From Stenotrophomonas sp. VV52 (GTDB lineage Bacteria; Pseudomonadota; Gammaproteobacteria; Xanthomonadales; Xanthomonadaceae), in the NCBI RefSeq assembly GCF_002893095.1, contig NZ_PKQQ01000002.1, forward strand, positions 496,001 through 560,000: 64,000 nt of DNA, in the 5' to 3' direction. The position numbers and the translations under genes were made by a program. A model generated the notes under the pieces. It saw only the letters and a list, made by a program, of their open reading frames with translations, was not told where the DNA came from and made no database searches. Below, one piece after another: positions 48,836 through 57,381 of the stretch (the first letter of the stretch is position 1; each line of letters begins with the position of its first letter).

Positions 48836-50815
48836 TTACGGCGCCTTCGGCGCAGCGGCTGCCGCACCCGGCGGCTGCCACCCGCACATCTGCCCCTGGT
48901 TCTGCTGCTTCAGCCACTCGTTGACCGGCGTGAAGTATTCAATCATCGGGCCGGCATCGAGCTTGTCGCCGCCGGTGATCTCCTTCAACGTCGCCTGCCA
49001 CGGCTGGCTGGCACCCTTGCTCAGCATCGCCCAGAACTTCTGCCCGGCTTCCTTGTTGCCGTAGAAGCTGCACTGGTGCAGCGGCCCCTTGTAACCAGCC
49101 GCGTCGCACAGGCCCTTGTAGAACTGGAACTGCAGGATGCGCGCCAGGAAGTAGCGCGTGTACGGAGTGTTGCCCGGCACGTGGTACTTCGCGCCCGGGT
49201 CGAAGAACTCCTCGCCACGCGCGCTGGCCGGGGCCACGCCCTGGTATTTGGCCTTCAGGTCCCACCACGCCTTGTTGTAGTTGTCCGGGGTGATCGAACC
49301 GTCGAACACGCCCCAGCGCCAGCGGTCGATCATCAGCCCGAACGGCAGGAACGACACGCCGCTCAGCGCCATGCGCATCTGCGCATTGATGGTGGCTTCG
49401 CGGCTTTCCTGCGGCTTGTCGACCAGGCCGATCGAGTTCAGGTACTGCGGGGTCATCGCCAGCACGATGGTGTCGCCGATCGCTTCATGGAAGCCATCGT
49501 TGGCACCGCCCTGGAACAACGGCGGCAGCGGGTTGTAGGCCAGGTCGTAATAGATGTGGCCCAGCTCGTGGTAGATCGTGGTGAAGTTTTCTTCGTTCGG
49601 CTTGATGCACATCTTGGTGCGCACATCGCCGTCCATGTTCATGTCCCACGCGCTGGCATGGCAGACCACGTCGCGGTCCAGCGGCTTGATGAACTGGGTC
49701 TTGTCCCAGTACGACTTCGGCAGCGCCGGCATGCCCAACGACACGTAGAAGTCCTGCGCGCGTTCGGTCATCTGCTTGGCGGTGCGCAGTTCGGCTTCAC
49801 GTTGCGCCTTGAACAGCGCTTCGACGTTGCCATTGCTGCTGCCGGCCTTGGCCAGCGCGCCGCTCAGGTTGGCCTGGTACTGCTTTTCCAGGGCTGCAGT
49901 GATATCCAGGCTGCCCGCACCCGGGTACGGCTCCAGCTGGTCCCACAGGTTGGACCAGTCCTGCTGCCACATGTTGCCGAGCAGGTGCGCGGCGATCAGG
50001 CCGCCTTCGGTTTCGGCCTTGTCCTTGCCATAGGTGCCGTCCAGCTTGGTACGCGCATAGCAATGCAGCTGCTCGTACATCGGCTTGACTTGCTCCCACA
50101 GGCGGTCGGTTTCCGGGCCGATCTGCTCGGCCGGCATGTCATAGCCGCTGCGCCACATCTGGCCGGCGTCGGCGAACCCCATTTCCTTGGCGCCTTCATT
50201 CACCAGGCCGACGAAGCGCTGGTAGTCGGCGCGCATCGGCTTGGTGGTGGCGTGCCAGCCCTGCCAGGCGTCGAGCTGCTTGTCGTAGTCGCGGCTGCTG
50301 GCCAGCACCTGCTCCAGGTCGCCGAGCTGGCGGCAGGTGGCCGGGTTGGCCTCGTCGGTGCAGTACTTGCCCGAGCCGTAGGCGCCTTCCATGCGGCTGG
50401 CGATGCGGGTGAGCTCGCCCAGCTTGGCCGGGTCGCGTGGGGCCGGCATGGCGGTCATCAGCTTGAGCAGGTGGATCTGGCGCTTGGTGTCCTCGCTCAT
50501 CGGCTTGCCGTCGTACGTGCCGGCCTGGGCGATCCAACCATTGAGGATGGTCAGCCAGCGCTCGTTGGCCTTGGCCGCCACGCGCTCGGAATCGTCATTG
50601 ATATAGGTCGAGGACAGCCACTGAGCCGAGGTCATTTCCGGGTACAGGGCCTTGTACTCGGCGTTGACGCGGGCAATGAACTGATCTGCGGTTTCGGTCG
50701 GCGCGGCGGTGCCGGCGGCCGGCGCATCGGCTGGGGACGGTTCCTTCTGACAGGCCGCCAGGGTCAGTGCGGCAGCACCGACAGCCAGGGCCAGCAGGAG
50801 CGGGCGGTGGTTCAC
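48836..50815 (-). CDS. M2-family (ACE-like) metallopeptidase, lipoprotein
   Basis: A 659-residue homologue of angiotensin-converting enzyme, a zinc dicarboxypeptidase acting in the periplasm. The N-terminus from the GTG start (VNHRPLLLALAVGAAALTLA, then AC) is a lipoprotein signal with lipobox LAAC. The zinc site is H416-E-L-G-H420, with a downstream Glu in GFHEAIGDTI. AAGGA precedes the GTG. Bacterial members occur in Xanthomonas and Stenotrophomonas. It probably removes C-terminal dipeptides from imported or external peptides. Single gene, divergent partners absent. Confidence 0.93.
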   Translation of the reverse strand: MNHRPLLLALAVGAAALTLAACQKEPSPADAPAAGTAAPTETADQFIARVNAEYKALYPEMTSAQWLSSTYINDDSERVAAKANERWLTILNGWIAQAGTYDGKPMSEDTKRQIHLLKLMTAMPAPRDPAKLGELTRIASRMEGAYGSGKYCTDEANPATCRQLGDLEQVLASSRDYDKQLDAWQGWHATTKPMRADYQRFVGLVNEGAKEMGFADAGQMWRSGYDMPAEQIGPETDRLWEQVKPMYEQLHCYARTKLDGTYGKDKAETEGGLIAAHLLGNMWQQDWSNLWDQLEPYPGAGSLDITAALEKQYQANLSGALAKAGSSNGNVEALFKAQREAELRTAKQMTERAQDFYVSLGMPALPKSYWDKTQFIKPLDRDVVCHASAWDMNMDGDVRTKMCIKPNEENFTTIYHELGHIYYDLAYNPLPPLFQGGANDGFHEAIGDTIVLAMTPQYLNSIGLVDKPQESREATINAQMRMALSGVSFLPFGLMIDRWRWGVFDGSITPDNYNKAWWDLKAKYQGVAPASARGEEFFDPGAKYHVPGNTPYTRYFLARILQFQFYKGLCDAAGYKGPLHQCSFYGNKEAGQKFWAMLSKGASQPWQATLKEITGGDKLDAGPMIEYFTPVNEWLKQQNQGQMCGWQPPGAAAAAPKAP

Positions 50816-50894
50816 GGGGACATCCTTGGGTGGTGACAGACCGGCGAAGGCTAGTGGGGCCGTCGCCGCACCGCAAGGGCCACAGGTCCCGGGC

Positions 50895-51629
50895 CTACCG
50901 TGGCAGGCAGCGCCGGCGGACCAGCAGGTACAGCAGCAGTGACACCGTCCAGCAGGTCGCCAGCGTCCACAGGTCATGCGAGAGGAAATGGGCGCCGCGC
51001 AGTTGCTGGGACACCCCGAAGATGCCGCCGGCGGCCAGGCCTACCGCGAGTCCGCGCCAGCGCCAGGCCGGGTGCACCAGCAGCGCCAGGAAGTACAGGC
51101 TGACCCACGCATAGCCTGCGCTGGAATGGCCGCCGGGGAAGCACGCACCGCGCGGCATGCCCTGTGGCCGCGTTTCGAACAGGCCCACGAATTCGCGCAG
51201 GCCGCCGTATCGCGACAGATCCCATGGACAGTCCATGTGCGTGACCGACTTCAGCAGGGACACCGCGCCGGTGCCCAGCGCCACCGCCAGCACCAGGTAC
51301 AGCAGCGGCCAGCGCCACGCTGCCGCCCGTTCGCTGCGCCAGGCATGGAAGCACAGCAGGATCGCGACCAGCGTGGCGGTAGCGCTGAGCCACTTGCCAC
51401 CCTTGTGGATCAGCTGGCTGGTGAGCCAGGCGTTCTGCAGCAGCCAATGGTGGCCTTCGAGGCGATACACCTGGTCGGCCAGCCACTGGTCGCCACCGGC
51501 GCCCATCAGCAGGCCGCTGGCGGCCAGTACGGCCAGCAGCGGCCACGCGAGGTGGCGACGCAGGAACACGGACGTCGACGCGGGCGTGCTCGACGCGAAG
51601 GAAACGGACGAAGCGGGAACAGGAAGCAT
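50895..51629 (-). CDS. PAP2-family membrane phosphatase
   Basis: A 244-residue protein with about six membrane helices. PAP2 motifs are visible: the first is a variant (KSVTHMDCPWDL in place of K-x6-R-P), the second is CFPGGHSSAGY (PxGH, 165-168) and the third RGAHFLSHD (R-x5-H-x3-D, 211-219). The family dephosphorylates lipid phosphates such as undecaprenyl-PP, phosphatidate or lipid A. The ATG giving MLPVPASSV is chosen. It lies 109 bases downstream of an ArnT-like gene on the same strand, which suggests an envelope lipid role. Confidence 0.88.
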   Translation of the reverse strand: MLPVPASSVSFASSTPASTSVFLRRHLAWPLLAVLAASGLLMGAGGDQWLADQVYRLEGHHWLLQNAWLTSQLIHKGGKWLSATATLVAILLCFHAWRSERAAAWRWPLLYLVLAVALGTGAVSLLKSVTHMDCPWDLSRYGGLREFVGLFETRPQGMPRGACFPGGHSSAGYAWVSLYFLALLVHPAWRWRGLAVGLAAGGIFGVSQQLRGAHFLSHDLWTLATCWTVSLLLYLLVRRRCLPR

Positions 51630-51738
51630 CAAGGCAAGGCCGGCGGGGAAACCGGCGCCATCGTCGTCAGCGGCGTGTCGGAGGGCGGTCGGAGCTTTGT
51701 TGCCCACGCGTTAACCGGCAGCACCGTGCCTCTGTGAT

Positions 51739-53451
51739 TCAGTCGCCGTCGTCGACGCCAGCCCCTGCATCGCGTGGCAACGCGGCATGGCAGGCCGGAT
51801 CCCACGCTGTGCCGGGCACGAGCCACCACTGATTGCGGTTGGAACTGCCGATCATCACCGCCTGGTCGCGCTTCACGCACGGGCTGATCGCCTGTTCCAG
51901 CACCAGCAGCCAGCGGTTGTGCGGTGCCAGCGCCAGCCACGGGCCGGCGTCATGCCATTGGTCGTCCCACGGCCGCTGGAAGCCGAAATCGGTCACCGGC
52001 CGGTCGGCCTGCAGCAGGTTCTGTTCGCGCCAGGCGAGTGCGCCGAGTTCCGCCTCCGGGCCAATGCGCTCACCGACCTGCTGCATCAACGCCGACGCGG
52101 AGCTGTACGGCCCCAGCGCAGGCATCAGGCCCCATCCGTGCAGGTTCCACAGCAGCAGCGCGGTGATGACCACCAGCGCGCCGGCGCGGCGCTGGCGCAG
52201 CCACGCCGCCAGCAGCAGCACCACCACGCCAAAGCCGAGCAGCCAGCCGCCCAGTACCGGCAGCAGTACGTCCGGCATGCCGCGCTTGGCCAGCTGCGCA
52301 TGCGCCCACGCGCCATCGGCGAGCAACTCCGCGCCGATGCCGGTGGCGGCCACGCCCAGCACCAGCACATAGGCCAGCAGCAGCCAGCGCGTTCCCGCGC
52401 GGCGGAGAAGGCCGGGCAGCAGCGGCGCAGCGGCCACGCACAGCGCCGGCAGCATCGGGAAGATATAGACCTCGCGCTTGCCCGGGCTGGCGCTGAAGAA
52501 CAGCAGCACCAGCAGCGACCAGCCCAGCAGCAGCCACCAGCGGCCATCGCCGCGGCGCAGCCGGCGCCACCAGCCCGGCAGCAGCGCGGGAAGCAGCAGG
52601 CTGCCCGGCAGCCACAGGGTGGCGATTACCTGCAGGTAATACCAGACCGGCTGCACGTGGTGCCACGCGTTGGCGTAGCGCGTGCCGGTCTGCTTGAACA
52701 ACAGTTCGCGCGCGTAGCCCTGCAGCTCCGGCGACGGGTCGTTGAGCAGTGCGATGCCGAGCGGTCCCAGCCACACCGCCGTGCCGAGCAGGAAGGCGGG
52801 AATCAGCCACAGCAGCGCGCGGGCGCGGGGCAGGGCGGCGGCGCCGTGCGGTCGTCCTTTCCAGCGCCACAGCGCCCACGGCAGCAGCACCAGCAGGGGC
52901 AGGAAGCCGACGCCCTTGGTGACCGTGCCGAGCCCGGCGGCGAAGCCGGCCACCCACAGCAGGCGTTTGTCCGGACGTTCCAGCAGGTAGCGCAGCAACG
53001 CCCACAGCGACAGCGTGGTCAGCGCCACCAGCACCATGTCGATCTGCGCGCGCTTGGCCATCAGGCCGAACTGCAGGCAGCTGGCCAGCGCCAGCACCGC
53101 CCACCATGCCACGCGTCGGTTCCACAGGCGGCGGGCCAGGTCCCAGCTCAGCCACAGCGTGGCCAGCGCGGCCAGCAGCGAGGGCAGCAGGAAGGCCAGG
53201 TTCCAATGGCCGATCACCTTGTAGGTGGCCGCCTGCATCCACATGAACACCGGCGGCTTCTCTGCGTAGAGCTCGCTGCCCCGGTGCGGCAACAGCCACT
53301 GCCCGGTCTCGACCATGGCGCGCGCGGCCAGCACGAAGCGCGGCTCGTCTGGCGGGGTAGGCGCACGCAGGCCGATGCCGGCCGCCAATGCCAGCAGCAG
53401 GGCCAGCAGGGTCAACAGGCGCCAGTGATGGCGCAGCAGGGTCGTCGACAA
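51739..53451 (-). CDS. ArnT-like GT39-family membrane glycosyltransferase
   Basis: An integral membrane protein of about 570 residues with roughly 11-12 helices. The first periplasmic loop contains TPPDEPRFVLAARAMVETGQ, with the Asp-Glu pair of the ArnT/PMT family, and YAEKPPVFMWMQAATYKVIG follows, as in ArnT. ArnT moves aminoarabinose or a related sugar from undecaprenyl phosphate to lipid A. The start is unclear; the hydrophobic N-terminus begins after a TTG at 53451, and the longer open frame to 53562 runs into the divergent response regulator leader. A PAP2 gene follows. Confidence 0.82.
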   Translation of the reverse strand: MSTTLLRHHWRLLTLLALLLALAAGIGLRAPTPPDEPRFVLAARAMVETGQWLLPHRGSELYAEKPPVFMWMQAATYKVIGHWNLAFLLPSLLAALATLWLSWDLARRLWNRRVAWWAVLALASCLQFGLMAKRAQIDMVLVALTTLSLWALLRYLLERPDKRLLWVAGFAAGLGTVTKGVGFLPLLVLLPWALWRWKGRPHGAAALPRARALLWLIPAFLLGTAVWLGPLGIALLNDPSPELQGYARELLFKQTGTRYANAWHHVQPVWYYLQVIATLWLPGSLLLPALLPGWWRRLRRGDGRWWLLLGWSLLVLLFFSASPGKREVYIFPMLPALCVAAAPLLPGLLRRAGTRWLLLAYVLVLGVAATGIGAELLADGAWAHAQLAKRGMPDVLLPVLGGWLLGFGVVVLLLAAWLRQRRAGALVVITALLLWNLHGWGLMPALGPYSSASALMQQVGERIGPEAELGALAWREQNLLQADRPVTDFGFQRPWDDQWHDAGPWLALAPHNRWLLVLEQAISPCVKRDQAVMIGSSNRNQWWLVPGTAWDPACHAALPRDAGAGVDDGD

Positions 53452-53582
53452 GGGCGGCCGCTCGCAGGGAAAGGGGGGACTTTGGCCTATTTCATGTAGG
53501 AAATGTGTCGAATGGGTTGATTGCGACCTGATTCCGACAATCCAGCCGCTACCATGGGGCATTGCCCCCGAGTACCCGACGC

Positions 53583-54284
53583 ATGCGGCTCCTGGTCATC
53601 GAAGACAACCGCCAGCTGGTCACCAACCTGTTCGAATACTTCGAAGCACGCGGACACGTGCTGGACGTGGCGCCCGACGGCATCACCGGCCTGCACCTGG
53701 CGACCACGCAGAACTACGACGCGCTGATCCTGGACTGGATGCTGCCGCGCATGGAAGGTCCGGAGGTGTTGCGTCGCCTGCGCCAGGAACATGGCTTGGA
53801 AGTACCGGTCATCATGCTGACCGCGCGCGACGAGCTGCCCGACAAGATCGCCGGGTTCCGCGCCGGTGCCGACGACTACCTGACCAAGCCGTTCGCGCTG
53901 CCGGAACTGGAGGTGCGGCTCGAAGCGCTGCACGTGCGCGCGCAGGGCCGCAACCCACGCAAGGTGCTGGAGGTGGACGACCTGGTGCTGGACCTGGCCA
54001 CGCTGGAAGCGCAGCGCGCCGGCCAGGCGCTGCACCTGTACCCGGCCTGCCGCAAGCTGCTGGAAGTGCTGATGCGCGCCAGCCCGGGTGCGGTCACCCG
54101 CCAGCAGCTGGAGTTCGCGCTGTGGGGCGACGAACTGCCCGACGGCGACCTGTTGCGCTCGCATATCTATGAACTGCGCCGCAGCGTGGACGGCCCGTTC
54201 GCACGCAAGCTGATCCACACCCTGCCACGGGTCGGCTACCGTCTCGGTGCACCGGCTGCCGAAGGTCGCAATGAGCCTGCGTAA
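53583..54284 (+). CDS. OmpR-family response regulator
   Basis: A 233-residue regulator. The receiver domain has acidic Glu7/Asp8, phosphorylation site Asp51 (LILDWMLPRMEG), Thr80 and Lys102 (YLTKPF). The C-terminal winged helix (about 130-225) ends in LRRSVDGPFARKLIHTLPRV with the R-V-G-Y-R-L motif. Its 3' end overlaps the sensor kinase gene by 14 bases. It is divergent from the ArnT-like gene, so a PmrA-like role in controlling envelope modification is plausible but inferred. Confidence 0.93.
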   Translation: MRLLVIEDNRQLVTNLFEYFEARGHVLDVAPDGITGLHLATTQNYDALILDWMLPRMEGPEVLRRLRQEHGLEVPVIMLTARDELPDKIAGFRAGADDYLTKPFALPELEVRLEALHVRAQGRNPRKVLEVDDLVLDLATLEAQRAGQALHLYPACRKLLEVLMRASPGAVTRQQLEFALWGDELPDGDLLRSHIYELRRSVDGPFARKLIHTLPRVGYRLGAPAAEGRNEPA

Positions 54285-55557
54285 ACCTGCACCGCTGCAC
54301 CGGCGCCTGTTGTGGTGGCTGCTGGGCTACCTGGCCTTGATCTCGCTGGCGGTGTTCAGCGTGGGCAACTACGTGCACGAACATGCCGAACACTCGGCGT
54401 GGCGCGCGCTGCTGAACTCCGAACTGGACAGCATCGTCAGCCACATCGAACACGAACCGCACTACCGCTGGCAGGACTCGGACACCCTGCGTCTGTTCAC
54501 CATCGACGACCGTCCCGAGGTGCCGGCGATCCTGCGCAGCCTGCACCCCGGGCTGCACGACGGCATCGACATCGACGGCCGTTCGGCCGCTGTCATGGTG
54601 CGCGACACCGAAAACCAAGGCCGCCTGGCGCTGGCGCTGGATATCAACGACTTCCACGAACTGGAAGAGTTCGCCACCCGCTGGGTGATGCTGGCCGGCG
54701 TGGTGATGATCTTCGTCACCGTGGTCATGGCCTCGTTCGGGGTCAGCCGCCTGGTCAGCCCGTTGCGTTCGCTGGCCCGCCACATCGATGGCCTCAAACC
54801 CGGCGTGCCGGGCCAGCGCGTCGATGTCGACCCGCGCGGCAGTTCCGAGCTGTACGTGATCGCCGCCGCGCTCAACGACTACCTGGCCCGCAACGAGCAG
54901 TTCGTCGAACGCGAACGGGTGTTCATCAGCACCACCAGCCACGAACTGCGAACGCCCATCGCCGTGATCACCGGCGCGGCCGAACTGGCGCTGGACCAAC
55001 CGGGCGTACCCGACCGCGCACGCCATCAGATGCAGCGCGTGCACCGCACCGCGCAGGGCGTGGAGCAGCTGATCCAGCTGCTGCTGGTGCTGGCCCGCGA
55101 CCCGGCACGCCTGGCCGCACTGAAAGAGCGCATCGCGCTCGACCAGCTGGTCCCGGAGATCATCGAAGACCACCGCCACCTGATGGGCGACAAGGACCTG
55201 CAGATCACCGTAAGCCACCTGGCGCGCGTGGACATCGTCGCGCCGCTCGGCGTGGTCCAGGCCGCCATCGGCAACCTGCTGCGCAACGCCATCGAAAACA
55301 GCGGTCGCGGCACCATCACCCTCAGCGTCTCCGAGCGCGGCGTGGTCACCCTGCAGGACCCGGGCGAGGGCATGAGCCCGGAAGAGATCGCCGCCGTATA
55401 CGCACGCATGGCACGCGGCGACCGCAACGAACAGGGCGGCATCGGCCTGGAGCTGATCGCACGCCTGTGCGAACACCTCGGCTGGCTGCTGACCCTCGAA
55501 CAGAGCCAGCCGCGCGGGACCCGCGTGATCCTCGACCTGGGTGCCTCGCTGCCCTGA
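54271..55557 (+). CDS. Sensor histidine kinase
   Basis: A 428-residue membrane kinase with two membrane helices (about 13-33 and 138-158) enclosing a periplasmic sensor of some 100 residues that is rich in His, Asp and Glu (VHEHAEHSAWRALLNSELDS, HIEHEPHYRWQDSDTL), which could bind metal ions or cations. A HAMP-like stretch, the H-box SHELRTPIAV with His224, the N-box NLLRNAIENS and the G-boxes DPGEGMSPEE and GGIGLELIARL follow. It overlaps its response regulator and the pair is followed by a terminator. Confidence 0.92.
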   Translation: MSLRKPAPLHRRLLWWLLGYLALISLAVFSVGNYVHEHAEHSAWRALLNSELDSIVSHIEHEPHYRWQDSDTLRLFTIDDRPEVPAILRSLHPGLHDGIDIDGRSAAVMVRDTENQGRLALALDINDFHELEEFATRWVMLAGVVMIFVTVVMASFGVSRLVSPLRSLARHIDGLKPGVPGQRVDVDPRGSSELYVIAAALNDYLARNEQFVERERVFISTTSHELRTPIAVITGAAELALDQPGVPDRARHQMQRVHRTAQGVEQLIQLLLVLARDPARLAALKERIALDQLVPEIIEDHRHLMGDKDLQITVSHLARVDIVAPLGVVQAAIGNLLRNAIENSGRGTITLSVSERGVVTLQDPGEGMSPEEIAAVYARMARGDRNEQGGIGLELIARLCEHLGWLLTLEQSQPRGTRVILDLGASLP

Positions 55558-55586
55558 TGTCCGGTGAAGACAATGTTAAGCTCCAG

Positions 55587-55616
55587 AAGCGTCGCACCCT
55601 GCGACGCTTTTTTTTG
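55587..55616 (+). terminator. Rho-independent terminator of the two-component operon
   Basis: AGCGTCGCA/TGCGACGCT stem, 3-base loop, followed by eight T's, 30 bases after the kinase stop. Confidence 0.92.
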
Positions 55617-55639
55617 CTTTTCGATCGACAGAGGACCGC

Positions 55640-56890
55640 ATGCCGACCGAACCCAGTACCGCCCTCATCACCAACGACATCGTTGGCCTTGGCCTCATCG
55701 CCGCCACCCTGGCCCTGATCTTCTGGGCCGCCAGCGGCCCGACCCCGCTGCTGAAAAAGATCTTCGCCTGGGTCCCCGCACTGCTGCTGTGCTACTTCAT
55801 CCCGGCCATCTACAACACCGCCGGCCTGATCGACGGCCACAACACCGCCCTGTACAACCCCATCGCCCGCGACGTCCTGCTGCCCGCCGCACTGGTGCTG
55901 CTGACCCTGTCGATCGACCTCAAAGGCGTGCTCAAGCTGGGCCCCAAACTGCTCGTCGTGTTCTGCGCCGGCACCTTCGGCATCATGCTCGGCGCCGTGG
56001 TGTCCTTCCAGCTGATGTCCTGGATCCACCCCGAGACCGTGGCCGGTGACACCTGGTCCGGCATGGCCGCCCTGGCGGGCAGCTGGATCGGCGGCGGCGC
56101 CAACATGGTCGCCATGCGCGAAGTATTCGGCACCGACGCCACCACCTTCGGCCAGTTCGCCGTCGTCGACGTCGCCTGCGCCAGCCTGTGGATGGCCGTC
56201 CTGCTGTTCCTCGCCAACCGCGCCACCCAGATCGACACCCGCAACGGCGCCGACACCCGCGCCATCGACGAAATGAAAGCGCGCATCAGCGCTTACGAGG
56301 CCCAGAACGCCCGCATTCCCACCCTCACCGACCTCATGCTGATCGTCGGCGTCGCCCTCGCCGGGGTAGGGCTGGCCCATGCCATTGCCGCACCCCTGAG
56401 CGCCTGGTTCAAAGCCAACATCAGCTGGGCCAGCCAGTTCAGCCTCGACAGTGCCTTCGTCTGGGTCGTCCTGCTCTCCACCCTTCTGGGTCTCGGCCTC
56501 AGTTTCACCCGCGCACGCACGCTGGAATCCGCCGGCGCCTCACGCCTCGGCACCGTGTTCCTCTACTTCCTGATCGCCTGCATCGGCATGCAGATGAACC
56601 TGCTCTCGCTGCTCGACCGGCCCTGGCTGTTCCTGCTCGGCGTGATCTGGATGCTCACCCATATCCTGGTGCTGTGGACGGTGGCGAAGCTGGTAAGAGC
56701 GCCGCTGTTCTTCTTCGGCATTGGTTCGATGGGGAACATTGGTGCGGCGGCATCGGCACCGGTGGTGGCGGCAGCATTCCATCCAAGCCTCGCGCCAGTA
56801 GGCGTCTTGTTGGGCACGGTGGGGTACGCAACAGGCACCGGCCTCGCATACGTAACCGGTTTGATATTGAAGTGGATGGCCGGCGCGTAA
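55640..56890 (+). CDS. DUF819-family membrane protein
   Basis: A 416-residue integral membrane protein of the DUF819 (YjcL-like) family. About ten to eleven helices are visible; family-like stretches are GLGLIAATLALIFWAASGPT, GSWIGGGANMVAMREVFG and the C-terminal GSMGNIGAAASAPVVAAAFH. Transport function is presumed from fold but the substrate is unknown. The ATG lies 9 bases after an AGAGGA ribosome site. It follows the terminator of the two-component operon and is probably monocistronic. Confidence 0.88.
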   Translation: MPTEPSTALITNDIVGLGLIAATLALIFWAASGPTPLLKKIFAWVPALLLCYFIPAIYNTAGLIDGHNTALYNPIARDVLLPAALVLLTLSIDLKGVLKLGPKLLVVFCAGTFGIMLGAVVSFQLMSWIHPETVAGDTWSGMAALAGSWIGGGANMVAMREVFGTDATTFGQFAVVDVACASLWMAVLLFLANRATQIDTRNGADTRAIDEMKARISAYEAQNARIPTLTDLMLIVGVALAGVGLAHAIAAPLSAWFKANISWASQFSLDSAFVWVVLLSTLLGLGLSFTRARTLESAGASRLGTVFLYFLIACIGMQMNLLSLLDRPWLFLLGVIWMLTHILVLWTVAKLVRAPLFFFGIGSMGNIGAAASAPVVAAAFHPSLAPVGVLLGTVGYATGTGLAYVTGLILKWMAGA

Positions 56891-56905
56891 GAAGGAATGC
56901 AAGAA

Positions 56906-56929
56906 CAGCCGGGCAGAGCCCGGCTCTAC
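56906..56929 (-). repeat. SMAG-type GTAG repeat
   Basis: Minus-strand unit GTAGAGCCGGGC plus hairpin partner, just after the DUF819 gene stop. Confidence 0.85.
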
Positions 56930-56961
56930 TGCTTTCCGTTCCGTCACCGGGAATGTATCGA

Positions 56962-57070
56962 GGGTGGGGCGGGGGTGGGTTTGCGGGGGAATGAGCGGCA
57001 TGGATGCCGCGACTTAGCCTCCATGGACGGATTCACGGCGTCCCCCGCAAACCCATCCCCGCCCCGCCCA
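56962..57070. repeat. Large inverted repeat, 29-bp G/C-rich arms
   Basis: Left arm 56962-56990 (G-rich, ends TTTGCGGGGGA) pairs with right arm 57041-57069 (begins TCCCCCGCAAA) with only two G-T wobbles. The 50-base centre holds a second hairpin, GCGGCAT-GG-ATGCCGC at 56995-57010. It is non-coding and unlike the GTAG repeats. It lies between the convergent DUF819 and ybdD genes. Confidence 0.8.
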
Positions 57071-57097
57071 AAACCGATAGCAAGACAGAGCCAAAAG

Positions 57098-57127
57098 AAA
57101 AGGCGGCGCCTAATGGCGCCGCCTTTT
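57098..57127. terminator. Bidirectional terminator, mainly for cstA-ybdD
   Basis: AAAAGGCGGCGCC-TAAT-GGCGCCGCCTTTT: 13-base perfect arms with A/T tails in both directions, 30 bases after the ybdD stop. Confidence 0.92.
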
Positions 57128-57156
57128 CGCATTACACGATCAACAAAAACGGAGGG

Positions 57157-57381
57157 TCAACAACAACGACCACCATTCCGCCCACCGTACCGAGCCTCCT
57201 GACGTTCCCGGAAGAACGTCTTGTAGTCCATCGGCGTGCGGTCCGGATGCTTCTCCAGCACGTGCCGCACATAGTTGTCGTAGTCGGGAATGCCACAGCA
57301 CAGCCGTGCCGTCTGCACCAGGCGCCGCCAGATCCGGCGATGCGCCTGGTACTGCCCGACCGGAACCAGACCCGTACTCAT
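57157..57381 (-). CDS. ybdD: YbdD/YjiX family small protein
   Basis: A 74-residue protein of the YbdD/YjiX family that usually follows cstA and is needed for pyruvate uptake together with CstA/BtsT-type carriers. Family features are [20 protein letters not shown] and [18 protein letters not shown], with Cys-Cys near the centre and a Cys-rich C-terminus (GGRCC). The ATG overlaps the cstA TGA by one base (TGATG), so translation is coupled. Confidence 0.88.
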   Translation of the reverse strand: MSTGLVPVGQYQAHRRIWRRLVQTARLCCGIPDYDNYVRHVLEKHPDRTPMDYKTFFRERQEARYGGRNGGRCC

